A stretch of DNA of 20,244 nucleotides from Bacillota bacterium (GTDB lineage Bacteria > Bacillota > Clostridia > Christensenellales > Aristaeellaceae). The position numbers were made by a program, and so were the translations under genes. Below the pieces are notes generated by a model. It had not been told where the DNA came from. It searched no databases and saw nothing but the letters and a program-made list of their open reading frames with translations. Within the stretch, counting starts at the first letter, position 1; each line of letters opens with the position of its first letter. Below are positions 14,095 through 20,244 of the stretch, one piece after another. The stretch is from contig JAEYRW010000062.1 of assembly GCA_023435435.1 (NCBI GenBank), forward strand, positions 1 through 20,244, written 5' to 3'.

Positions 14095-14159
14095 CCCCCA
14101 AGGAATTAAGGCCCTTCTGAAACCCCACAATTTAGGAACTATTCTGTTTTCATCCGTCA

Positions 14160-14193
14160 GATCGCCCGGGGCCAGCCCCGGGCGATCCGATTT
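14160..14193 (+). terminator. Strong GC hairpin with T run
   Basis: 13-bp perfect arms (14160-14172 and 14175-14187) around CA, then CGATTTTG. The tail GATCCGATTTTG also occurs at the end of copy D (20183-20194), so this hairpin may be the 3' end of the repeat unit and act as terminator. The stretch 14194-14346 is GC-rich with further small inverted repeats and no gene. Confidence 0.6.
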
Positions 14194-14346
14194 TGCCAAC
14201 GCGGCGGCTTGGGGTTTGGACCCCCAGACCGCCGAAGGACGATATCTGATTTCCCCACAAATAGCAAGGGATTCTTCAGGGCGTCGGCCCTTAAGCAGGG
14301 GTCCGGGGGCAACGCCTCCGGCGTCCCCTGTTCCCGCAACCACTTC

Positions 14347-14375
14347 TTGCCTCGCGCCGCCGCTTGTGCTATAAT
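14347..14375 (+). promoter_or_regulatory. Promoter of the DUF2232-rplI-dnaB operon
   Basis: -35 TTGCCT (14347-14352), 17-nt spacer, extended -10 TGCTATAAT (14367-14375). Confidence 0.75.
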
Positions 14376-14420
14376 AGAACCTGTGATTTTATGCCTGCCC
14401 TATGGGGAAAGGAGTTTCGT

Positions 14421-15467
14421 TTGGCTCAACCAGAATCTCCGCACATCAAGTCGTCCCACGCGGTCATCGGCTTCTTCATTGCGCTCGTGATGGGCTTTTT
14501 GGCGCCCTACCTCGCGGTGGTGCCCCTCGTGCCGGTGATCATCGCGTTCCTGTACGCGTATGCGGGACTTGTCCCCGCCGCCGCCTGCGCGGCATTCACG
14601 CTGGGCGCTTACACCCTCTCGTACGGTTGGATCGGCGCGCTTCTGGGCTTTGTCGCCCACATCGCGCCCGCGGCGCTCATCGTGCGCGGCACTCGTGCGC
14701 GGATCCCATTCCACCGGCAGATCTCGCTGGCCATTGCGTCCCTCGCGGCGGGCACGGTGGCAGCGTTGGTGATCGCCTATCTCGCCGTAGGGTCAAACCT
14801 CATCGACGCCTTGGCGGAAACCATGCGCGAGGCCATGGACTCCATGGCAAAGGTGTATCCCGGGTTCGTGGACATGATCGCCGCGCGCACGTATGCGATT
14901 CCCGCCGCGCCGGAGAACATTACCTCAGAGGTCCTGCTGAGCGGTTTCCTGACGGCGGCCCAGCGCGCGAGCTATATCGAAGCGCTGCTCAATGACATGC
15001 AGACGACCCTCGCGCTTGCGCTCCCGGGTTATCTTTTGAGCATGTCGGTTCTGTCAGGCGTGTTCGCCGTCGCGTGGCCGGGCTGTGTGAAGCGCAATGA
15101 GCCGCAGACGAATGACATCAACTACCTGCCGCTCGCCCACTGGTATGCGCCCTACAAGCTTTCCCTCGGGATGCTCGCCACGCTGGCCGTCGCCTACCTG
15201 CTCTACGCGGAACATGTCGAGGGCGGCGATACACTCTTCGCCACCATTCGGACGATCCTGGGCGTGGTCTTCATGATTCAGGCGGCGGCATCCATCGAGC
15301 GGAGAATGCAGGCCTTCGGCGCGCGGACCTGGATGCGCGTGGTGGTGATTCTGCTGATCGAGCTGCTTTTCAGCGATCTTGCGATGTATTACGGCGGCGC
15401 TTCCGCGCTGATCGGCTCCCGGGGCGCGGTGAGACAGCTGATGGAAAAGCGGGCCAAAAAACAATAG
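14421..15467 (+). CDS. DUF2232 (YybS-like) membrane protein
   Basis: A 348-residue polytopic membrane protein with about eight hydrophobic segments. An N-terminal cluster runs from HAVIGFFIALVMGFLAPYLA through the GAYTLSYGWIGALLGFVAHI stretch. A middle pair surrounds a soluble loop of about 60 residues, and the C-terminal helices are followed by a Lys/Arg-rich tail. Topology, size and position directly before rplI and dnaB fit the DUF2232/YybS family, whose function is unknown. The start is taken as TTG 14421 because AAAGGAG (14408-14414) lies 6 nt upstream. The alternative start at 14364 overlaps the promoter -10 and cannot be on the transcript. The gdpP gene that often sits between yybS and rplI in Bacillota is absent. 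Confidence 0.7.
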   Translation: MAQPESPHIKSSHAVIGFFIALVMGFLAPYLAVVPLVPVIIAFLYAYAGLVPAAACAAFTLGAYTLSYGWIGALLGFVAHIAPAALIVRGTRARIPFHRQISLAIASLAAGTVAALVIAYLAVGSNLIDALAETMREAMDSMAKVYPGFVDMIAARTYAIPAAPENITSEVLLSGFLTAAQRASYIEALLNDMQTTLALALPGYLLSMSVLSGVFAVAWPGCVKRNEPQTNDINYLPLAHWYAPYKLSLGMLATLAVAYLLYAEHVEGGDTLFATIRTILGVVFMIQAAASIERRMQAFGARTWMRVVVILLIELLFSDLAMYYGGASALIGSRGAVRQLMEKRAKKQ

Positions 15468-15519
15468 ATCCCACCCGGCAAAAGGGGCAAGGGCAGCCGA
15501 CCGACGAGGAGGTTATGAT

Positions 15520-15972
15520 ATGAAAGTAATACTGCAACAGGACATTCGCGGAACGGGCAAAAAGGATCAGGTTCTCGAGGTATCCGACGGATACGCGCGC
15601 AACTATCTTTTGCCCAGGAAGCTCGCGCGGGAAGCCACCAGCGACGCGATGAACGCCATCGCCAACGCCCAGTCCGCCCAGAAGCACCGCGACGAGGTGA
15701 AAAAGCTCGAAGCCGAGGCAAAGGCAAAGGAGCTCAAGGGCAAGGTCGTGAGTCTCACCGCCAAGGGCGGCGCGAACGGCAAGCTCTACGGCGCGGTGAC
15801 CAACGACGCCATCGCGCAGGCGCTCAAGGAGCAGTACGGCATTGAAGTGGACAAGCGGAAGCTCGAGCCCGAGGAACCGGTTCGCGCGGCGGGACAGACG
15901 CTCTGCACCGTGCGCCTCTCCGCGGGGGTTTCCACCCGGATGATCCTCAACGTCACAGTGGAAGAAAAGTAA
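15520..15972 (+). CDS. rplI: 50S ribosomal protein L9
   Basis: A 150-residue ribosomal protein of usual length. The N-terminal rRNA-binding domain has the family signature MKVILQQDIRGTGKKDQVLE followed by VSDGYARNYLLPRKLA. A long connecting helix rich in Lys, Glu and Ala (about 45-75) leads to the C-terminal domain (GKLYGAVTNDAIAQAL and ILNVTVEEK). It stabilises the L1 region of the large subunit and affects reading-frame fidelity. GAGGAGG (15506-15512) lies 7 nt before ATG. It sits 52 nt after the DUF2232 gene and 15 nt before dnaB, a conserved Bacillota arrangement. Confidence 0.98.
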   Translation: MKVILQQDIRGTGKKDQVLEVSDGYARNYLLPRKLAREATSDAMNAIANAQSAQKHRDEVKKLEAEAKAKELKGKVVSLTAKGGANGKLYGAVTNDAIAQALKEQYGIEVDKRKLEPEEPVRAAGQTLCTVRLSAGVSTRMILNVTVEEK

Positions 15973-15987
15973 GCGGGAGTTAATTTA

Positions 15988-17364
15988 ATGGAACAGTTCG
16001 CCGGCAGCCAGATCGCGCGCATACCGCCCAACCACCCGGAATCCGAACGCTCGGTTCTGGGGGCGATGCTGCGCTCCGGCGAAGCGGCGCTTTTGGCCAT
16101 CGAGGCACTCTCCCCGGCGGACTTCTACGATCCGGCCAACCGGGAGATCTTCCAGGCGATGACCTCCCTCGCGGCCTCCAACCGGCCCATCGACATCGTG
16201 ACGCTGGACGACCAGCTTTCAAAAAAGGGCAGGCTGGACGCGGTGGGTGGCACGGATTATCTCATTGAGCTTTCGGCGGGAGTTCCTTCGGCGGCGAACG
16301 CGATGGCTTACATAAAGATCGTGGACGAGCGCTCGACGCTGCGAAGGCTCATACAGGCCGCGGAGTCGATCCTCGCCCAGTGCTACGCCGCGCAGCTTGA
16401 GACGGGCGGAATTCTGGAAATGGCCGAAAAGCTCGTCTACGACATCACCATGCGCAAAAACGGCGTGGAGCTTCAGCCCATCCAGCCGATCCTGATCCGG
16501 ACGTTTGAGAAAATTGAGCAGATATTCAAAAATCACGGCAGGATCGAAGGCGTGCCCACGGGCTATACCGAACTGGACGACCTTTTGACGGGCCTCCACG
16601 GGGGCGAAATGGTGCTCATCGCCGCGCGCCCCTCCATGGGCAAAACCTCCATCGGCATGAACTTCATCGAAAACGCGTGCATTCGCGCGGGCAAGTGCGG
16701 CGCGGTATTTTCCCTGGAAATGCCCGCCGAGCAGCTTGCCATGCGCATGCTGTGCACGGAGGCGCTGGTGGACATGCAGAAGGTCCGGCGCGGCCAGCTG
16801 GCGGACGAGGATTGGCTCAGGCTTTCGGAGGCGATGATGCGCATCGGCGACAAGGCCATCTACGTGGACGCCACGCCGGGCATTTCGGTCTCCGAAATGC
16901 GCTCCAAGGCGCGCAGACTCCAGATCGAGCACGGGCTGGACGTCATCATGATCGACTACATCTCCCTCATGTCGGCGTCCGGAAGGTTCGGAAGCCGTCA
17001 GGAGGAGGTTTCCTCCATCTCGCGCTCCCTGAAGGGCCTGGCCATCGAGCTGAGCGTGCCCATCATCGCGCTCCAGCAGCTTTCCCGCGCCCCCACCGGC
17101 CGCTCCAACCACCGCCCCATGCTCTCGGACATCCGTGAGTCCGGCGCCATCGAACAGGACGCGGACGTGGTCATGTTCCTGCACCGCGAGGATTACTACA
17201 ATCCCGATACCGAGGAAAAAAACATTGCGGAGCTCATCATTGCCAAGCAGCGAAACGGCGCGCTGGGAACGGTCAAGCTCGGGTGGAAGGGCGAGTTCAC
17301 CAAGTTCATCGACCTCTCCCCCAGGCCCAACGAGGCGACGCGACCCGGCGATGTGCCGTTTTGA
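15988..17364 (+). CDS. dnaB: Replicative DNA helicase DnaB
   Basis: A 458-residue hexameric helicase that unwinds DNA ahead of the replisome. The N-terminal domain (about 10-120) starts with IPPNHPESERSVLGAML. A linker leads to the RecA-like ATPase domain, which begins near EGVPTGYTELDDLLTGLHGG. Walker A is ARPSMGKTS (213-221, Lys219). Walker B is DVIMIDYISLM (Asp323). LQQLSRAP and ESGAIEQDADVVMFLHRE are the sensor and arginine-finger regions. No intein interrupts the Walker A site. GGGAG with an 8-nt spacer precedes ATG. It is the last gene of the DUF2232-rplI-dnaB operon and ends just before an intrinsic terminator. The Bacillus gene for this protein is called dnaC. Confidence 0.98.
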   Translation: MEQFAGSQIARIPPNHPESERSVLGAMLRSGEAALLAIEALSPADFYDPANREIFQAMTSLAASNRPIDIVTLDDQLSKKGRLDAVGGTDYLIELSAGVPSAANAMAYIKIVDERSTLRRLIQAAESILAQCYAAQLETGGILEMAEKLVYDITMRKNGVELQPIQPILIRTFEKIEQIFKNHGRIEGVPTGYTELDDLLTGLHGGEMVLIAARPSMGKTSIGMNFIENACIRAGKCGAVFSLEMPAEQLAMRMLCTEALVDMQKVRRGQLADEDWLRLSEAMMRIGDKAIYVDATPGISVSEMRSKARRLQIEHGLDVIMIDYISLMSASGRFGSRQEEVSSISRSLKGLAIELSVPIIALQQLSRAPTGRSNHRPMLSDIRESGAIEQDADVVMFLHREDYYNPDTEEKNIAELIIAKQRNGALGTVKLGWKGEFTKFIDLSPRPNEATRPGDVPF

Positions 17365-17370
17365 AAAGAA

Positions 17371-17404
17371 GCGAATTCCGGACGCGGGATTCGCCTTTTC
17401 TTTC
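17371..17404 (+). terminator. Intrinsic terminator of the dnaB operon
   Basis: A 10-bp stem GCGAATTCCG / CGGGATTCGC (17371-17380, 17385-17394; one T-G pair) with loop GACG, then CTTTTCTTTC. Confidence 0.85.
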
Positions 17405-17461
17405 AATTATTCTTTCGTTCGTAAGTAAATATTATTTCTTTCGCAATTCTTATTTTCTTCG

Positions 17462-17494
17462 TTGACAATTGACCGTGCGCATGCTATAACGGTC
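17462..17494 (+). promoter_or_regulatory. Promoter of the glycyl radical enzyme gene, with overlapping inverted repeat
   Basis: -35 TTGACA (17462-17467), 17-nt spacer, extended -10 TGCTATAAC (17482-17490). GACCGT (17471-17476) and ACGGTC (17489-17494) form an inverted repeat with a 12-nt spacing across the core promoter, a possible repressor site. The region upstream (17405-17461) is AT-rich. Confidence 0.75.
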
Positions 17495-17513
17495 GCAAAG
17501 GGAGGGAACGCAC

Positions 17514-19916
17514 ATGGGATACTTCGGTGAGCTGACGCCGCGGATGCGGGAGTTTCGCGATGAGCTCTTGAGCGCGAAGCCGCGCGTATGCGTGGAGCGC
17601 GCGCTGATGACCACAAAGACATACCGGGAGCATCTGGACAAACCGCTTGCCATCAAGCGCGCGCTGATGCTGAAAAACGTGCTTTCGGGCATGTCGATCT
17701 TCATCGAGCCGCAGACGCTGCTCGCGGGAAATCAGGCGAGCGCCAACCGGAGCGCGCCCATTTTTCCCGAATACGCCATGAAGTGGGTCATCGACGAGCT
17801 CGACCAGTTCGAAAAGCGGGACGGGGACGTGTTTTACATTTCCGAGGCAAGCAAGGACGCGCTCCGGGGCATCGCGCCTTTTTGGGAGAATAACACGCTG
17901 CACGACCGGGGCCTCGCGGCCTTCCCGCCTCACAGCAAGCTGTTTTATGATTTGGGGATCATAAAATCCGAGGGAAACATCACCTCCGGCGACGCGCACA
18001 TCGCGGCGGATTACGAGAAACTGCTTCGGGTGGGTCTCAGGGACTACGAAAAGCGCGCGCAGGAGATGCTTTCGGCGCTGGATTTGACGGATTACCGGAA
18101 CATTGAAAAAAGCTATTTTTATCGCGCGATCCTCATCACGATCGAGGCGGTGAAGGAATTCGCGGGCCGGTACGCGGACCTCTCGGCGGACACCGCGGAG
18201 GGCGAAAGCGACGCGGCGCGCAGGGCCGAGCTTCGCGAAATGGCGCGGATTCTGCGCAAGGTGCCCTACGAGCCCGCGGAAACGCTGCGCGAGGCCGTGC
18301 AGGCGCTCTGGCTCACCCACCTCGTTTTGCAGATCGAGTCCAACGGCCACAGCCTGTCCTATGGGCGGCTGGACCAGTATCTGGGACCGTACTACGACGC
18401 GGACGTTGCCGCCGGACGGATCACCGAGGACGAGGCGTGCGAGCTTCTCACCAATCTCTGGCTCAAGACATTCACCATTAACAAAATCCGCTCGTGGAGC
18501 CACACCCAATTCAGCGCGGGGAGCCCGCTCTACCAGAACGTGACCATCGGCGGGCAGACGGCGGACGGACGCGACGCGGTGAACGCCATGTCCTATCTGG
18601 TGCTCAAATCCGTGGCGCAGACGCGGCTGACGCAGCCCAATCTCACCGTGCGCTACCACGCGGGGCTGTCCGGCGCGTTCATGCGCGCCTGCGTGGAGGT
18701 GGTGCGCTGCGGCTTTGGGATGCCTGCCTTCAACAACGACGAGGTCATCATTCCTTCCTTCCTCAGGCACGGCGTTTTGCGCGAGGACGCGTACAATTAC
18801 AGCGCCATCGGCTGCGTGGAGACGGCGGTGCCGGGCAAGTGGGGCTACCGCTGCACGGGCATGAGTTTTCTCAACTTCCCCAAGGCGCTTCTCATCGCGC
18901 TCAACGACGGGGTTGACCCGGCCACCGGCATCATGCTCGTGGGCGGCGCGGGCCATTTCCGGGACATGAAGACGTTTGGCGAAGTGCTTCATGCCTGGGA
19001 CGTGGTGATCCGGGAAATGTGCCGCCAATGCACCATCATCGACGCAACCTGCGATCGGGTGCTCGAGCGCGAGACCGCGGACATTCTATTGTCCGCCCTC
19101 ACCGACGACTGCATCGGGCGCGGCCTCAACCTCAAGGAAGGCGGCGCGGTTTACGACTTCATCAGCGATTTGCAGGTGGGCATCGCGAATCTGGCGGACT
19201 CCCTGGCGGCCATCAAAAAGGTGGTGTTCGAGGACGGCGCCGTGAAGCCCTGGGAACTCTGGGAGGCGCTGCAGGCGAACTTTGAGGGACCCGAAAACGC
19301 GAAGATTCGCGCGCTCCTCGAGGCCGCGCCCAAGTACGGCAACGACGACGATTACGTCGACCGCCTCGTCGCGGACGCCTACGACGTCTACATCGACGAA
19401 ATGAAAAAATACCACAACACGCGGTTCGGACGCGGGCCCATCGGCGGCGTCTATTACGCGGGTACAAGCTCCATTTCCGCCAACGTCCCCCAGGGCGCGG
19501 GCACGCTGGCAACCCCCGACGGACGGCTTGCGGGCGAGCCCCTCGCGGAAGGCTGCAGCCCCAGCCACGGCGCGGACAAAAACGGCCCAACCGCCGTCTT
19601 CAAGTCCGTCTCGAAGCTGCCCACCGGGGAAATCACCGGCGGCGTGCTCCTCAACCAGAAGGTCACTCCCGCCATGCTCGACTCCGACGCCAACCGCGAA
19701 AAGCTTATCTCACTGCTGCGCGCGTTCTTCGACCACCTCCACGGCTACCACGTCCAGTTTAACGTCGTCAGCCGGGAAACCCTTTTGGACGCCCAGGTTC
19801 GTCCCGAAAAGCACCGCGACCTCATCGTGCGCGTCGCGGGCTACTCCGCCTTCTTCAACGTCCTTTCCCGCAAGACCCAGGACGACATCATCGCGCGCAC
19901 GGAGCAGGCGTTGTAG
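17514..19916 (+). CDS. Glycyl radical enzyme, YbiW/PflF-like (putative dehydratase or lyase)
   Basis: An 800-residue oxygen-sensitive enzyme of the PFL2/glycyl radical dehydratase group. The C-terminal radical site is RVAGYSAFF, with Gly776. The active-site loop is AIGCVETAVPGKWGYRCTGM, with thiyl Cys434 and Glu436 as in dehydratase-type members. True pyruvate formate-lyase has adjacent cysteines here, so it is not PFL. The C-terminal third, with KYGNDDDYVDRLV, ADKNGPTAVFKSVSKLP and GGVLLNQKV, resembles E. coli YbiW/PflF, whose reaction is unsettled. GGGAGGG lies 7 nt before ATG. It has a strong promoter of its own. No radical-SAM activase gene is adjacent within the window; such a gene is usually next to this enzyme. 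Cytoplasmic, strictly anaerobic function. Confidence 0.92.
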   Translation: MGYFGELTPRMREFRDELLSAKPRVCVERALMTTKTYREHLDKPLAIKRALMLKNVLSGMSIFIEPQTLLAGNQASANRSAPIFPEYAMKWVIDELDQFEKRDGDVFYISEASKDALRGIAPFWENNTLHDRGLAAFPPHSKLFYDLGIIKSEGNITSGDAHIAADYEKLLRVGLRDYEKRAQEMLSALDLTDYRNIEKSYFYRAILITIEAVKEFAGRYADLSADTAEGESDAARRAELREMARILRKVPYEPAETLREAVQALWLTHLVLQIESNGHSLSYGRLDQYLGPYYDADVAAGRITEDEACELLTNLWLKTFTINKIRSWSHTQFSAGSPLYQNVTIGGQTADGRDAVNAMSYLVLKSVAQTRLTQPNLTVRYHAGLSGAFMRACVEVVRCGFGMPAFNNDEVIIPSFLRHGVLREDAYNYSAIGCVETAVPGKWGYRCTGMSFLNFPKALLIALNDGVDPATGIMLVGGAGHFRDMKTFGEVLHAWDVVIREMCRQCTIIDATCDRVLERETADILLSALTDDCIGRGLNLKEGGAVYDFISDLQVGIANLADSLAAIKKVVFEDGAVKPWELWEALQANFEGPENAKIRALLEAAPKYGNDDDYVDRLVADAYDVYIDEMKKYHNTRFGRGPIGGVYYAGTSSISANVPQGAGTLATPDGRLAGEPLAEGCSPSHGADKNGPTAVFKSVSKLPTGEITGGVLLNQKVTPAMLDSDANREKLISLLRAFFDHLHGYHVQFNVVSRETLLDAQVRPEKHRDLIVRVAGYSAFFNVLSRKTQDDIIARTEQAL

Positions 19917-19933
19917 GGACGAGGGGAGGAACG

Positions 19934-20031
19934 GCGAGGGCGTTGCCCTCGCGCGCCCAGCGGCCAGTTGATTGAATCACGATTCAATCAACCCGGTCGC
20001 GAAGCGACTTGGCTTGCCAAAGGCAGGCCAA
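19934..20031 (+). repeat. Multi-hairpin intergenic repeat, copy C
   Basis: It starts 17 nt after the stop of the glycyl radical enzyme gene. Hairpins: GCGAGGGC-GTT-GCCCTCGC (19934-19952), which may also act as the gene's transcript end; GTTGATTGAATC-AC-GATTCAATCAAC (19967-19992); GTCGC-GAA-GCGAC (19996-20008); TTGGCTTGCC-AAA-GGCAGGCCAA (20009-20031, one T-G pair). The order matches copy D. Confidence 0.8.
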
Positions 20032-20113
20032 CCTCCAAGAGCTAACGCCCTTAACAATCCCATACTGGGATAAACCAAAATCATTGTCCGTCGATCGGCC
20101 GGAGGCCAGAGGC

Positions 20114-20194
20114 GCATCAGACGAATTCAATTCGTCCGATGCGGTCGCGAAGCGACTTGGTTTGCCAACGGCAAACCAACCCTGCCCCGACCGA
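20114..20194 (+). repeat. Multi-hairpin intergenic repeat, copy D
   Basis: Hairpins: GCATC(A)GACGAATT / AATTCGTC(C)GATGC (20114-20142); GTCGC-GAA-GCGAC (20144-20156); TTGGTTTGCC-AAC-GGCAAACCAA (20157-20179). The tail GATCCGATTTTG (20183-20194) also follows copy B's region. Copy D shares the GCGGTCGCGAAGCGACTTGG-type core with copy C. The interval 20032-20113 has a CCAAGAGCTAACGCCCTT block resembling 14099-14117. I see no gene from 19917 to 20244. Confidence 0.8.
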
Positions 20195-20244
20195 TCCGAT
20201 TTTGTGTTGCGGGTATGTGCCAAACGAAAAGCGCGGCGGCGCGG

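Noticed and set aside
12269..14128. Long minus-strand open frame (619 codons) opposite the XRE-solenoid gene
   Set aside because: It mirrors the repetitive coding strand and extends into the hairpin repeat. No motif or ribosome site supports it.
17484..19028. Minus-strand open frame opposite the glycyl radical enzyme gene
   Set aside because: His/Arg-rich shadow of a convincing gene, with no recognisable domain.
17514..19916. Pyruvate formate-lyase (pflB)
   Set aside because: The adjacent catalytic cysteines of true PFL are missing. The loop is GCVE, as in dehydratase-type enzymes.
19996..20031. tRNA-like folding of repeat copy C
   Set aside because: The stems are simple hairpins with 3-nt loops. 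There is no T-loop or anticodon-loop consensus and no CCA-accepting stem.
13926..20194. CRISPR array
   Set aside because: The repeats are hairpin modules at a few separate sites, not direct repeats of fixed length separated by unique spacers, and no cas gene is present.

Overview
The window is GC-rich bacterial DNA that looks like an uncultured Clostridia-type Bacillota (Firmicutes), probably a gut anaerobe. The signs are strong AGGAGG-type ribosome sites, consensus TTGACA/TATAAT promoters, a CIRCE heat-shock operator, a DUF2232(YybS)-rplI-dnaB block, a MarR/MATE pair and a glycyl radical enzyme. I cannot name the species, and nothing looks phage- or plasmid-like.

Layout. (1) 114-2173, plus strand: an APH-type small-molecule kinase followed 2 nt later by an Eis-like acetyltransferase. 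(2) 2174-2800, no gene: one copy (A) of a multi-hairpin repeat, then a ~194-bp MITE whose right end supplies the stop codon of the next gene. (3) 2797-4799: a minus-strand MATE pump and a divergent MarR regulator, with palindromic operators between them. (4) 4876-6183: a Cys-type glutathione peroxidase and a SAM methyltransferase. (5) 6212-7842: a three-gene, start/stop-overlapping operon (excisionase-like HTH protein, alpha/beta hydrolase, small unknown protein) driven by a perfect consensus promoter inside a 49-bp perfect palindrome. (6) 7885-9724, minus strand: a formylglycine-type sulfatase, preceded by the decayed tail of an ABC ATPase and a frameshifted small ORF. (7) 9787-11763: htpG with a terminator, a consensus promoter and a near-perfect CIRCE. 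(8) 11863-13921: two tandem paralogous XRE regulators, the second fused to a long helical-repeat solenoid. (9) 13922-14346, no gene: repeat copy B. (10) 14347-17394: DUF2232 membrane protein, rplI and dnaB. (11) 17462-19916: a YbiW/PflF-like glycyl radical enzyme. (12) 19917-20244: repeat copies C and D.

Three items are most worth a second look. The first is the repeat family A-D, which is made of short hairpins with 3-nt loops whose stems show compensatory base changes between copies. The second is the promoter palindrome with its HTH/hydrolase operon. The third is the XRE-XRE-solenoid locus beside the CIRCE-controlled htpG. Every function given here is read from sequence motifs alone. No search was run.
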